64,000 nt of DNA, from contig NC_065875.1 in assembly GCF_933775445.1 (NCBI RefSeq), positions 3,472,001 through 3,536,000 on the forward strand, read 5' to 3'. The position numbers and the translations under genes are program-made. The stretch comes from Argentina anserina. Its lineage: Eukaryota > Streptophyta > Magnoliopsida > Rosales > Rosaceae. The notes under the pieces are model-generated. The model was not told the DNA's origin and made no database searches. It worked only from the letters and a program-made list of their open reading frames with translations. This document shows, piece by piece, positions 47,230-59,904 of the stretch (its first letter is position 1; the number at the start of each line of letters is the position of its first letter).

Positions 47230-48771
47230 AGTATAACTCGATTATTAACTCAATTGTGGCCTGCGGGGGGAATCAAAGATCGAGTTCGAAACTTCTTATC
47301 AGGATAGATAAGAAGGGGATAAAACTAACTAACTACTTGGATGGTCCCTTGCGGTTTATGCACATTACGTCGTAGAAGTTTACTAAGTTTTAGAAAATGA
47401 CCACCACCTTCCAAGGAGCCGAGTCTATATATCGATCATATAAATCACTTGGCGCGGGCTACCATGAAGCAGTAGAGGAGGGAAACTGGGAAATGATATA
47501 TATCTGAGTATTCAGCGAGATGAATGAAACTTCTGTCATGTTTCTTCTCTATTCTCAATCAATAAAACTAAATAACAAGACTAAAAATAAATCTGGATAA
47601 CAAGAATTCAAATGAGAGATTAGCCTGCAGATTGATCCGGCCGGCATACTGGTTCATGAGACCGGTTGCTCAGTTTGCTGCCATTGTTTGTGTTTTTAAC
47701 GATCGAGCTGACCAAGCGGTTTGCCGTACCTAACGCGAAAGTATATATGTGATTTCTAAAGCAAATGATCACTTCCACAAAAATTTGGTTGGCCAATATT
47801 TATTGCTGACAAACCCTATTGAAGTGAAATCAACCCACTTCTCACTTCTGCCTTCAGCATGCCGGCCGGAACTGAATACGTATGCACGTCATGACCGATT
47901 AATACTTTTCTCTTACGGTTCATTGTACGTGTTTGAAGAAGTTTCGACCGTTCGACCACAGGTTAGCTCGATCACCTTAATTGGTGTTATAGAAGCTCAG
48001 TCTCTTGCAGCACCTACTTCGATACTTCATTCCCCGAACCCTAGCTGAATAAGTCACACATCAGAAGTCTTGGTCTTCTTGTATTGGAGTAATGGCAGTA
48101 GCTGGTGTCTTAAGAGACTTGGACCATGTCCCGGTCATCTTTTGGACGTACACTTATAGTAAGCGGAGTCTTGATCATTTGTTTTTATGCATGCCGGCCG
48201 GAACTGAATACGTATGCACGTCATGACAGATTAATACTTTTCTCCTACGGTTCAATGTACGTGTTTGAAGAAGTTTCGACCGTTCGACCACACGTAGCTC
48301 GATCACCTTAATTGGTGTTATAGAAGCTCAGTCTCTTGCAGCACCTACTTCGATACTTCATTCCCCGAACCCTAGATGAATAAATTACCCATCAGAAGTC
48401 TTGTATTGGAGTAATGACAATAGCCGGTGTCTTAAAAGACACTTGGACCATGTCCCGGTCCTCTTTTGAACGTACACTTAAAGTAAGCGGAGTCTTGATC
48501 ATTTGTTTTCAAGTATGTATAAACTATAAACCTTAACGCGTCGACCAAATTAATTAAAATTACTAGAAACCGTAAAAAAATTCGTTTATTAATTGACCGG
48601 TGTTCATATATAAATTGTATTGAACCACATGAAGTCCGTCTGTCTATATATATAAAGCTCGATCAGCAGCTAGCACCACTGCCTTCTGGTCATACGTTAT
48701 ATGAATGTAGCCAGAATTCCACAAAATTATTAGCAGTTACTTTACCTAGACACACATACACAGACATAAAT
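47230..48771 (+). promoter_or_regulatory. Promoter region of the intact EF-hand/ZZ gene
   Basis: Unit 2 of the segmental duplication, uninterrupted here. A tandem duplication of about 320 bp (about 47868-48188 and 48189-48500) brings catgccggccggaactgaat and gaagtttcgaccgttcgacc twice. A TATA-like tctatatatataaagctcga is near 48643-48662, about 110-130 bp before the ATG, followed by a short leader. Short ORFs in the region repeat in both units but show no domain. Confidence 0.7.
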
Positions 48772-50870
48772 ATGGAAGAATTACGTGAAGTAGCTTTAGC
48801 ATACTATGACAATTGCACGCCAGAACTTCGGGGAAAGACATGGCAGTTCTTTCAATCCATGGATACGAACAATGATGGCCGTATCAGTCGAGGGGAGTTC
48901 AATGAATTCCTCCGTCAGACAGGCTACAACAGCATCATTGCTGACCCAGAACTCTTTGAAAAGCTCGACCGCAACGGTGACCGAGGGCTGGATTTCGAAG
49001 AAGCACTCACTTTCTACTATATTATCAAAACTGGGTACAACTGGTGTCGAGGTCGAGGCTGCAACATGTACCTCTCCGGGCTCTATTTTTCGTGTATCCA
49101 GTGCTTTGAAGCAGCCAATTCCTCTACTTTTGATTTATGTTCTGCTTGCCATGGCAGTCGGAACTTTACGCACCACCACCCACTTTTCCTGCAGAATCAC
49201 ATATTGCTATATTACAAAAGAGGACCAGAAAGCAACTTGGTAAATCATTACTTCAGAAAGCGAGCATTTAGTTTATAAGAAATCTCCACTACTCTTGATT
49301 GAACAGTATATATATATATATTATATGGAACTATGGATCGATTAGCTACTTGATTACTCGATCTGATTAATTAGGCCTTTCATCTTCTCTAATATGCTGG
49401 TTTAATTATTATTGTTGGTATAGGCAGTGGAAGGTCTATATGGAGCAGCTATAGCATCTTACAACGCCAGTCAAGAGCTTCAGAGTTCAGCCCGGTCTTT
49501 CATTCAATCCATGGCTATACACGGTGCAGGCCAAAGCTCGTTCAACCGTTTCCTCAACCAAAAAGGCTACAACTGGTTCATTACTGATTCACACTTGTTC
49601 CAGAAACTCGACTGCAACCGTGATGGCTGGCTTGATTTCTGGGAAATGCTTACCTTCTACTACATCATCAGGACAAGGTACTTCCAGTGTCGAGAATGCT
49701 CGAAGTACCTTAGCGGCCTCTATTTTACCTGCGTAGTTTGCTTTGAGGGAGGAGCTCAATCAGCTCATTATAATCGCTACTGTCACCATCCTCATCTTTA
49801 TGATCATAGCACCTATAATCTATGTGTTGCCTGCTATCGCAGTAGGAATTTCGTCGATCACGACCCGCACAACACATACTTCTTGGATAACCACATGTTG
49901 CTACAATCCAAAAAAGGTCCTCCTCCTTATGCTGCACCACAATTGGTAAGATACACACTATAATTAATTTTAATAGAGGGAGTTACTATGTTTTTAGTTT
50001 TTACTTCAAGTTTTATTTGTCCGTTTGTTTAGAATTTTTTTATTTCACATTTTGGTTTAGTTATTAAGCACGTTTTACATATTTATTTGTTTAAGTTTAA
50101 CTTGCAGTAGAGGTGACTTATCACCTCTTGTGTTTGACCTTTGTGGATGGCGCTGTTGCACTTCATTTTCCTAAATATATATATATAGTAGGTTTAGAGT
50201 GATCCATCCAATATGATTAATAAGGAGTAATGTTGCGTTAAGAATCATAAATCATCCCGTTAAAAGATCATTGATTGCTAAAATAATTAGTTAATTAGTG
50301 CATATACGTAGGAGTAGACATATATGCATTAATGCATGCAAAATTGTAGAACAGTGCCTAACGGACAATTTTCAATATTCATTACCTATTTGGATACCAA
50401 TGTAAATTAAATTACTCATTACCAGTTTTTTTATTAAGTACTTATTTTAAGTTATTTAAACATAATATTTTTCTGAAAAAAACCAAATTTTGTTCATTCT
50501 ATGGGCAAATGGATTGATGGATGATATATGCATGTAGGTAAGCGCTCCAAGGCCGCTAGTGGTTTATAACAACAATTATATCAATTATAATAATTACATC
50601 CTTCCAGCTCCGCAGCCTGTAGCTCCAAAGGTGAGTACACGTACTTCAGGTTTGGCCTAAATAATTAGAATTCATAAGGGCACAGAGCACAATCGATCAA
50701 TAACAAAAAACAAAACAAAAATGTTCCAGCACTTTTTTACACTGCCAAGGTTTAGTAAAAAAAAGTAATTCTTCTGTTAATGTTTTCAGCAAAATTGGCT
50801 CTCGAAACTTCAAATCTTGGAGTTGGCTCTAGTTGGTACAAATTTGGCTGTTAATTGTTCGATTATGTGA
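48772..50870 (+). CDS. Two-module EF-hand / ZZ-type zinc finger protein
   Basis: Four exons, all phase 0: 48772-49239, 49424-49945, 50538-50630, 50790-50870; 387 residues. Exons 1 and 2 each code one module: an EF-hand pair followed by a ZZ-like zinc finger. In module 1 the loops are DTNNDGRISRGE (31-42, canonical) and DRNGDRGLDFEE (66-77, Arg at the usual Gly), then C92, C97, C108, C111, C123, C126 and a His cluster at 134-136. In module 2 the first EF-hand is degenerate (AIHGAGQSSFNRFL) and the second is good (DCNRDGWLDFWE), with Cys pairs CREC, CVVC and CVAC. Exon 3 is Pro/Asn/Tyr-rich (NNNYINYNNY); exon 4 gives a hydrophobic helix ending SIM. The likely role is a calcium sensor with a protein-binding finger; no pathway can be named. 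Shared module architecture points to internal gene duplication. Exons 3 and 4 are predicted from splice signals and phase. Confidence 0.85.
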
Positions 50871-51088
50871 CGATATATATTACCAATATATCGGAGTTTG
50901 ATCGAAGTTTACGGGCAACAAATCTCTACGAAGTGAAACGACCAGCTGATTGAAGTTTAATACGTACTCAATTATATATATATAACAGAATAAGGGGAGA
51001 TGTGTCGCAGTCTCGCAGCAAGTGTTCCTATGTTTTTCAAGTTTGGAAAAAGAGATGTATATCCGGTTGTTTCTTTTCATTGTCGCAA
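50871..51088 (+). other. 3' flank of the EF-hand/ZZ gene
   Basis: AT-rich DNA after the stop; probably 3' UTR and terminator region. No other feature seen before the copia LTR begins. Confidence 0.5.
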
Positions 51089-51437
51089 TGTTTAGGTAAA
51101 ATACAAGATATAACAATAATGAGTAATCACATCGGAATATGTAGAAAAGTATTATTTTTTATTAAATAAATAATATTATAATGATTATATTTTAATCAAA
51201 TATTCTCAAAAGTAAAATACTTCTTACTTGATAGTCACAATCAAGTATGAAACAACCTCACTAAGATCGTGCTTCAAGTGTCGATACAACCTCACTAAGA
51301 TCGTTGTAATCACACGTATTTCAATACTTTCCCTTAGCTTGTTCTTCACTCCTTTTGCATATCTAATCTTCATGACTTGTCCTCCACTCCATTTACTTAT
51401 TCATCAACTTTATGAAGGCCAATTCCGTGTATCTTCA
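51089..51437 (-). repeat. 3' LTR of copia element 2
   Basis: It matches the copia 1 LTR (aaaatacaagata, cggaatatgtagaa, tacttcttacttgatagt, tttatgaaggccaat) but is about half its length because of an internal deletion. Confidence 0.85.
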
Positions 51438-52269
51438 ATCTCCCCCTTTGGCATTCCATGCAACTTTCACTCTCAAGTACCTACAAGACCACCATGAACA
51501 ACATAAGTACAATTTTCATTAAACAAATAACTCAAAGAGCTATTGTTATTTCAAGAATCAACCAAATTAATATGTTTTAATTTAAATATTGCAATCATCT
51601 CAAAATAAGACTAATGCATTCATAGGGACTTGAGTCTCCCCCTAAGTTGATGAAGCCAAAGGAGGGGAAAACAATCTAAACATCATCTCCTTGTTGTCGT
51701 TGTTGAGCAACAACAGATAGAACCTCTTCCATCTCACGTCGAGGTCTCCTTTCTCCACTCATGATAAAGGATTGCACACTTAACACACTATGTGGAGAAT
51801 AAAAGAGATAGCAACATAAACTTCAGATTGTATTTCCTTTTAACTAAAAAAAAATACACACAAGAGAGTCCAAAAAGGGGTAGGAAATATAATGCATAAG
51901 GGAAAAGAACATGTAGAGCACAAGCTGTAAGCAAAAAGACAGCGAAGATTTGGGCATATAATTGCACAATGAATTAATATATATATTACTGAGAGGAACT
52001 AAGGTGCACCGTATGGTTTCTTGAAATAAACATGACATATGGGATGATATCCTTCCATATAGATATGCATGCAGATGATAAATGTGATGAGAAAGGAAAC
52101 ATGAATCAAGCAATTTGCACCACCTTTAACACAACCTTATAGATGATGAATATGATGAGAATATTTCCCGGAGAATCATTCTAACAAATAGCACTGCATG
52201 CAAAACTTCATATAAAATAGTGCACGGCTACAAATAATATAGAGAAAATATATAATGACAATCATAATT

Positions 52270-53480
52270 TGATACGTCCCGAATATTTTTACCCATATAA
52301 CGTCGTTAAGTGTAACAACTCTAAAAGTTGACTTTTTGATGCGTAAGTTTTTTGAGAAATCTTCCTTCACGAAAGTTATAGGACTTGTCGATACGAATTC
52401 GTGAACACACGGCATGCCTAAATCGGAGTTCGTATAAAAAAGATATGAATCAAAAAGGGTATGGGGCAATTTTAGAAAAAAGTATAAATATGAGTAAAAA
52501 TCAGAAAAAATGGAGAAAATAAGAAAATGAAATTCAAATTTTTGGCGGCACTGTTCATCGTGGAAAAATCCCATTTTCCCAAGCCCGAGCCGACCCCGCC
52601 ACCTTCTTCTCGCTGGAACGCTGTTGTCCGGCCACTTCAGACCGGCGCACCGGTCCTATTCGAGAGCTAGCTCAACCGACCCGGTCTCGCCACTGTGTAG
52701 GAGTTGGAGCGGCGTTGCCTAGAAGCTTTTCCATCGTTGATCGCTCTTTTGATCAGAACTCCCTCCTTTGGCCACTATAGCTCGAGTTCTTGAGGGGTTT
52801 TGAAAGGTCTCATCTCCAGCATCAAACCCTCCAAAGGAATCGAGACAACATGCATCGAGGTAAGAGAATCGACGAATTGAAACTTTATGGTTTGTGAATA
52901 GTGCCGATTTTGTGTTCTTCATAAATTGGAGTTTAGACTTGGATTTGGTCTTTGTTGTGAACTAGAAAGTTGTTAGAAATGTTGTATAGATTGTGTTGAT
53001 GAAATTTGGTGATGATCGGAGGCCGTCGGCAGCAGCGTGTGGCGCCGGAATCCGGCCTAGTTTTTTGGATGTAAAATAACCCTCTCGGTGTAGGGAATTC
53101 ATGAGTAGATTGTGTGATTCAATCGATGAAGTTAAGAATAGTTAGGATTTATTGAAAATACGCATTCTCAGATTGTAAATCGTGAAAATTCACCTATTGG
53201 ATTTATTTTGTTTTCGTCCTAGGGGGTAATGATTAATTAAATGGATTTACTAAATGTGTTGGTTATTTAATTACTCGAGAATATGATTCATGACTTATCT
53301 TCTCGATCATAATGGTGCTATACCTTATTTTTGAACTACTAATGACTTGATCACTTGTAAAGGGTAAGTAGGCAGCCCAGCCAAGGTTTGGGTGTAGCCA
53401 CAATTATTTTGGATTAGATATTGGTTTGCTTGATATAAATTGGATTTTAACGCGTAAATAGGTTAGTCTTGTGTCAGATC
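52270..53480 (+). repeat. Tekay-like LTR remnant
   Basis: Starts TGATACGTCCCGAATATT and carries the shared phrases ttccttcacgaaagttatag and cttgtcgatacgaattcg, a leader-like GC-rich block (52570-52870) and agccaaggtttgggtg. The promoter-side end is recognisable; the distal end is lost. It lies in the internal region of copia 2. Confidence 0.65.
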
Positions 53481-54440
53481 ATTTCATAATTACCACTAAC
53501 TCATGCATGCAACCAATTAACACTCATGCAAAAAGTATCGCACACAATACATGATTTTTACAAATAAACCTGTGTATACAAAAAAGGATAAGCGAGAACC
53601 CAACACCTATTACCACACTCAAATAGATCAAAAATTTACGCACATGAAAAATTTCAAACTACACAACACCAATAAGCAGACCACTCTAAGGATAGAAACT
53701 ATTTTAGGACCTTACATACACTTAGTTCTCAACCCTACTTGTAGGGGCATGACAGAGACCACAATGTCATAGTAACTCAAACATGTCCAAGCATAGCAAA
53801 CAACCATGATAAGAATTATGACACTTTACTGGAACACTCTTCGGAGCAAGACAATACACTTTTTTAACAAAAACAAACATGTGTTCTCTAGCAATATGCA
53901 CGGTCATTAGCCAAAAGTTAGATGTGGCGTGCAATTGAGTATACTTCATAATGTGAAAGAATAAGAGGAGTGATTAAATACGCAAGCAAAAATAGACGAC
54001 ACTCCCCCCTATCTCTCCACATAACCTTCTTATAACACCATAATTCTGATTTTTCTTATTTTGATAACATAAGCTCAGTAAATTTCTGAGACAATTTTTC
54101 AACCACCGTGGAGACCAAACTAGTCCATTCCAATAATTATCGAGTAGTTAGTCAATCCATGGAGAGGAAAACTAGTCTTGCCTAAAAATATCACATCCTC
54201 CGGGGAGACCAAACCAGTCCATTCCTCTAGGCGTCGAGTAACTAGTCAACTTCTGGAGATGTAGAACTAGCTTGTCCTAGGATTGCATGCACAATATAAT
54301 TTTTCTCTTTGTGTTACATACAGTCAACATCTATAACATTTATTCAACTACACCGGCTCCTGATTAGGTACTCAACTCAGACCAATATGAAGCATGTGTA
54401 TGTGAGAACCAAAACAAATTGCTAATAATAATGAATGACA

Positions 54441-55376
54441 TCAGAGAACATATGATGTTTTGTCCAAAGCAACAATGTTAAAAGTACCAAAGAACAAACA
54501 TGTAAAATGCAATAACTCATCCATAGTAAGATAAGATCGAGGACAAAGTATAGCTACCGTAACATGAGTTCCCAACAAACTTTTTATTTTGCAATACTGA
54601 GAGAAAATGTCGATGTCATTATGCAAGGTCATAAAACGATCTGTATCCAGTGGTTTGGTAAAAATTCTCCCCATTGATAATCTATAGAAACAAATTCTAA
54701 TGTTAGAATATTATTGTCAACAAGTTCACGAATGAAAAGATAACATATATCAATATGTTCAGTTATAGTATGCGAAACATGATTCTTGGACTATTAATAG
54801 CACTTGTATTATCACATAATATAAAAAGCTTTCCTTGCACATGATCACCATTGTCATTTTTCCTTCTCATATTCAGTTTCTCCACTTCCTATTCCAATTT
54901 TTCACCTTCCAGCTTTTCCACTCTTTGCTTTAATAGAAAATTCTTTTCTGAAATTTTCTCAGCAGCCTTTATAACTTTTGCTTGGTATTCAAACATCTCA
55001 TTATCCTCATAATTATTTTCTCCATCTTCTTCTTGATCCTCTTCCTCATCAGTTTCTGAACTTGCATAATCTAGAGCGAATGAAGATACAAGAACAAACG
55101 TTTGTCCATTTTTGAGGAACTATCATCATCGTCACTCCAAGAGGACTTGTAAGCCTTATTACCTAAATCAGATTTCTTATTTCCACAGTCCATAACAATG
55201 TGGCCAATGCCACCACAAGTATAACACTTCTTATTACTATTACTACTACTTCCATACTCATACTTCTTTTGTGAGGAATTATCATTACGTTTCTTAAAAC
55301 ACCTATTATTTCCATTAAAATTCCTCCTAGAATTATGACTATTTTGTTCATTTGAATTTGACTTTTTCTGACTCAA
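54441..55376 (-). pseudogene. Copia remnants: gag zinc knuckle and RNase H
   Basis: At the right, 55376-55071 encodes a basic Asn-rich stretch and the CCHC knuckle CYTCGGIGHIVMDC, followed by an acidic and a coiled-coil-like part. Then, directly joined, comes FILCDNTSAINSP (RNase H, about 54810), and after shifts TKPLDTDRF (about 54650), the usual end of copia pol. The direct jump from gag to RNase H shows a large internal deletion. Confidence 0.8.
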
Positions 55377-55480
55377 AAATCTCTCAAATTATAAAATCAA
55401 TAGTTCATTATTTTCAGCCTACTCAAAGCTTGATTTAGGATTTTTGTAACACTTAAAGAAATATTTTTAGAATTTGATTA

Positions 55481-57202
55481 AATTGGAGATCCAAAGACCC
55501 TACAATGTAGAGAATGGAAAGGAAGCAAGAAATTACCAGTCAAAAACGAAGGAGGAGTCCTGGGATCGAAGAATTTTCATATTGGGGACATCGAACTAAT
55601 CCATCGATCTCCTCCGAAAGTTACCCCATGTATGAATCGAGACCATGGATAGGTAGAGAAAGGCGAGAGTTGTCAAATAGTGGTGGCGCGCCGGCGCGAT
55701 GTGTGGGAGACGGTGGAGAGGCGGAGAGCTCTGCTCTCTATTTTTGTCTCGATACAGAAGAACTGAAGAAGGAATAAGAAACAGATAAGGGGAAAAGAAA
55801 AAAAAAAGTCTTGTGCGGCTATGAAAGTGTGAAACCCTAGCAAATTGAGTTCAGTTAAGTTATTTATTTTAAAAGTGTAACTCGGGGGAGGGAAATTTTC
55901 AATAACCAAATTGGAAGAGGGAAACTTTCGCAAATGAAACATTCACAAATTTTGGAAAATGACGAATTTGGTTTGGGGGGAATGAGAAGTTTTGTATCTT
56001 ATTCACACAAGGGATATGGAAATTTATGTTGTATAACCTGTTTACTTAGTAAAAGCTAGTGAAAATGTAAACATCATTACAAAACACTCCAATGTTTACA
56101 TAGTTATGTAAGTATGAAGAAGATAAAGTTTCAAATGCCAAAATGAAGGAGGAATATCCACGCTCTCGCATTTGAGCCAAATTGTATAACAAGTATTTTT
56201 TGTTGTGGAAATATTATTATTTTTATTATTTATTAGATAAAATGTAAGTTTTTTTTACACCAACGATACGAATGACACTAACATAAAAATATTCGACCAC
56301 ACTTATTATACTCATATCATAGTGAAATATGTCTGTCGTGCAAAATTCGCCAAATTTCAAAAAATTTTGATTCTCGATCCATATGATCAACCCTAATAGT
56401 GTTTGTCATGGTTTGCGGTTGACCATGCTGATTGAGACCTGAACGTTGACATAAAATTTTGAATCTTGTACCATATGACTATTTCATTATAGTGATCACA
56501 TTCTACTATCAAATTCTCATGTGAATCGAGAATATTTTATATTTTCTGAAAATTGAAATTTACATCACAACATGTACACTAATGTAGTATAACCTTCTTA
56601 CTACATTATATATGAACGTTTGTCATTCTAAATCAACTATATCGAGTAGACCATACTTTCAAAATCGACCGTATGATGTAATCGCCGTAGTTAAATATAG
56701 TTAAGATTCAAATTTCATTTATCAACAACGATTAGATCTCAATCTATCCAGTTAACCCTTATACATAAACTACCTATCATAGATTTCTTTATACCTCCCT
56801 AAGGGTAGCTCCGTTATACGAAAATAATCTATGAAAATTTTTATACGGGTGCGTAGAGCGTACTACTGAGTGAACATAATGTTTTCTGACAACATTTTCG
56901 GACACCTAAGCTATTTTCAATAATTGTTTTGAAGAATTTTCGTTATTTGAATATTATTTAATACTCAAACATGCCCTATGTGGCACAATACTGACCTTGT
57001 ATTCAATTAATTTAAAATTATTTTTCATAATTTTATAATATCTTTTTTTTTACCAAAATATAAAATTAAATTTCAATTTAAACCCTAACCCTAAACACTA
57101 AACTAAAATCCTACAACTAAAAAGCTATATCTTTTTTTACTAGTGTTTCACCCATTGCAAGTGGCATTCCCCAACTCATATTGAACCAATCTCACAAAAG
57201 GC
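55481..57202. other. No gene recognised
   Basis: 55514-55990 is less AT-rich and reads like a leader and start region on the minus strand (an aaccctag-type block near 55838 and CT-rich runs), but no protein match was made. 55990-57202 is AT-rich with no repeats shared elsewhere in the window. Confidence 0.45.
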
Positions 57203-57500
57203 AAAATGTATTAGTTGTATAAATGATTATTCATACAAGACAAGATTCATTTTCTATTGTATAATCAAATGCACTTGACATCCCTTAGAACATGTTGAAA
57301 ATTTTGAAACATAAGCACACAACACAAAAATTGTATTAGTTGTATAAATGATTATTCATACAAGACAAAATTCATTTTTTGTTGTACAATCAAATGCACT
57401 TGGTCTCCCTAAGAACATGTTGAAAGTTCTAAAACATAAGCACATAACACAAAAGTTGTATAAATGATTAATTCTACAAGACAAGATTTATTGATTTTAT
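57203..57500. repeat. Tandem repeat of about 127 bp, two and a half copies
   Basis: Copies begin gttgtataaatgattattca at about 57214 and 57341, and a shorter one at about 57457. Each includes caaatgcacttg and gaacatgttgaaa. No coding capacity. Confidence 0.8.
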
Positions 57501-58024
57501 TCTGTTGTACAAACTTTTTAGCAAGTTCAGTTGGCATCCCCAACACATATTGGAACATGGTCAGACCAAATTATACGTAAAATGAGTTAATTCAAACAAC
57601 AAAACATATATTGTATGTTGTAAAAAACACTAGTCATGCAACTAGTAATTTGAATTTCTTGTCTCTACAGTTTGGCACTTTGCGAAAATTTGATGAAGAT
57701 TTCTATATAACACACAAATTTCAAATGTATTGTGTGATGAAATTAAAAAATGAAAAGTCATTGATAACACAACACATGGTGATAAGTTTAGTTGTATAAA
57801 GAGAATCGAGTCATGAGACAAGCGGTTACCTTCATTTTGTTGTCTGATATGTGTTGTATGATTGAGTTATTGTAGTAGTGATCGGCAGGGCATGATGAAA
57901 GGAGCTCAAGTACATGTTCAAGAAACTCACCAAAACCCCTTGTGCGAAGCAAATCAATATCATATGGTGTTGTTCTCGGTAGTCCCATTGCTAATAACCT
58001 CCTTTTATGCCAAATTCACATCTC

Positions 58025-58446
58025 CGCACAAGAAGCTCCAAGATCTCTCGAGCCTCAGCAGTCTCAGATCTCTGCTTCAATCCATTGGTGAGCACCACAA
58101 GCGAGCCCTGGACGGAGCCGCAGAACTACTCAATCTTCTTGCGGAGCTCGACGAGGTTGATGGTGAGGTTGACGAAGTCAGTGTAGTAGCAGTTGATGAG
58201 GCTGATGAGGTCATGGTTGTGAGAGGTGAGGTAGGACTGGAGCTCGGATCAGAGAGTGTTGAAGGGGACGAAGGTGCCGAGGTTGGAGATGCAGGCCTCG
58301 GAGTCGAAGTCAGGGGAGAAGAAGAGGGAGGGCTTGAACCAGAGGGGGTGGGAGTCGAGAGGGTCGCAGAAGATGTCGGTGTTAGATCTTTGTAGAGGTG
58401 TTGATGGAATTAGATCTGCCATTTCGATCAGTTGAAACGTTGCCAT
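58025..58446 (-). pseudogene. COG2 first-exon pseudogene
   Basis: From the Met at 58422 the minus strand reads MADLIPSTPLQRSNTDIF, then DPLDSHPLWFKPSLFFSPDF and TFVPFNTL: the start of subunit 2 of the conserved oligomeric Golgi complex, a vesicle tether. A TGA follows in place of a sense codon, then SELQSYLTSHNHDLISLINC and YYTDFVNLT. A stretch after that is deleted (LTINLVELRKKIE joins two separated parts), another TAG follows, and the last match is KQRSETAEAREILELL near 58040. No later exons. It is a gene fragment, presumably from a working copy elsewhere. Confidence 0.88.
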
Positions 58447-59002
58447 TTGAGAGGGAGGGGATTTCCTTTTGACTCGATTTTGAGAGAAAAGTCGAATATG
58501 TCTTTTTTTTAATGAGCACGTGCCTCGCACGTGATTAAATTGACGGCTCCGTGCCGGAAAATGGCATTTGACCCCTCGTTGATAATAACTAATGAGACTG
58601 GGTACCACAGTGATAGTTTCATAAGTTTCGGTACCACATTTACTTGGCCACCAAAGTTTAGATACTAATGATGAATTTTTTTCTAAAAAAAAACTTTATT
58701 TTGTGTGACAAGTTTAGAAATTAGTAGTCATATTTGTTTGATGACTTGGCTAGTAAAATAATCACCTCAAAATATTAAAATCACCTTTCGGAAGACCACA
58801 ATATTATGGATTTGACTTGGCGAGTGTGATCATCACCATGAAAAATAGAAGAGGATGAGAGGATGCTTTTATTTCACGAACCGCGCTGGATAATCTCCCA
58901 TCAAAGTCTTCGTCTTCTCTTCCCGATATCAAGAGTTAATGACACTGGTGTGTCTTGGAGCTGAGGCTTGGACATGGTCTTGAGACAAACCAAAGCTGGC
59001 AT
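58447..59002. other. No gene recognised
   Basis: Upstream side of the COG2 fragment, then AT-rich DNA. Nothing coding seen. Confidence 0.5.
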
Positions 59003-59677
59003 TAGGGCTGTAAGTAGGCTCGAGCCGCTCGTATTCGACTCGTGTTCGGCTCGATTTTAGCCCGTTCGGCTCGAACTCGTAGAACTAAATGAGCCAAGCT
59101 TGAGCAACAAGTATTCGGCTCGTTCGACTCGTTTAGCTCGCGAGCTAGCTCAAGCTCGTGAAAAGCTCGACTCGTTTATTAAGCTTAACTTAATAACTTT
59201 TATAATATATATATATATAGTATAATTTTTATATGAGAAATAATTTTTAAAATTTATATAAATAATAATTAAATAAATTCTAATTTTATTGTACACTAAA
59301 TATATAGTGTTTACTATGAGCCATAATTCGATCAGTGCCATAAATATTTCACCACTCCAAATGGCGAAACCCTAATGAAACAAACAACTCAATTCGTTAT
59401 GGAGCCACAAGCAGGTACTCTACTATTCCTTTCTTTCTTAATTAAAAAAGATTTTATATGGTGATATGATATCAAATTTTGAATTTCTTGATTTTAAAAT
59501 ATTAATTTCAAATGATTCAAGCCGGTCCGAGCCCAGATCGAGCTTTTTCAAGCCGAGCCGAGCTTGAATATGAAGGAAAAAAATTAAATTGTAACCCGGC
59601 TCGAACTCAATCAAATGAAAACGAGCCATACATAAACAACCCAGTACTCGGCTCGGCTCAGCCCATTTACACCTTTA
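59003..59677. mobile_element. Non-autonomous hAT element, TSD GCTGGCAT
   Basis: 675 bp starting TAGGGCTGTAAGTAGGCTCG and ending CAGCCCATTTACACCTTTA. The perfect 8 bp GCTGGCAT flanks it (58995-59002, 59678-59685). Both ends are dense in ggctcg/cgagcc motifs, the usual subterminal sites of this hAT type. The AT-rich middle has two ATG contexts (atggcgaaaccctaatg, atggagccacaagcaggtac) that might be captured gene sequence but cannot be identified. No transposase. Confidence 0.92.
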
Positions 59678-59904
59678 GCTGGCATTGTCACGCTCCGTTG
59701 AAACAAGCTCATTATTGCCCACCGTCTCCGATCCCACTGGCCATTGCTCAAATCATGCCAAAACCCCGATTGATCAAAACCTATGTTGCAAAACTACATG
59801 CAGTAACACATTTTGCCCCATATGATCCACCTACAAAAGTTGCATGCAAGCTTATCTTAATTCGCTAGCTGCCCCATGATTTAAGATATCCAAATAAGGA
59901 AATT

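Larger units (their letters stand above)
51089..55480 (-). mobile_element. Decayed Ty1/copia element, second copy of the family
   Basis: The minus-strand 3' LTR is at the left (51089-51437), next to a polypurine tract (CCAAAGGGGGAGAT on the minus strand, 51438-51451). Remnants of RNase H (about 54450-54830) and gag (55071-55376) lie to the right in proper order. Reverse transcriptase and integrase are deleted, and another LTR fragment (52270-53480) sits in the internal region. 51452-52269 and 53480-54440 hold only AT-rich remnants. The right border and 5' LTR were not recognised. Confidence 0.75.

Noticed and set aside
55514..55777. Frame of 87 codons beginning MERKQEITSQ
   Set aside because: No homologue recognised, no splice or promoter support, and the opposite strand looks more leader-like. 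Left as unannotated sequence.
57862..58395. Long + strand frame rich in Glu, Val and Gly
   Set aside because: It is the exact antisense of the COG2 pseudogene; its composition comes from the Ser/Leu/Asp codons of the other strand.
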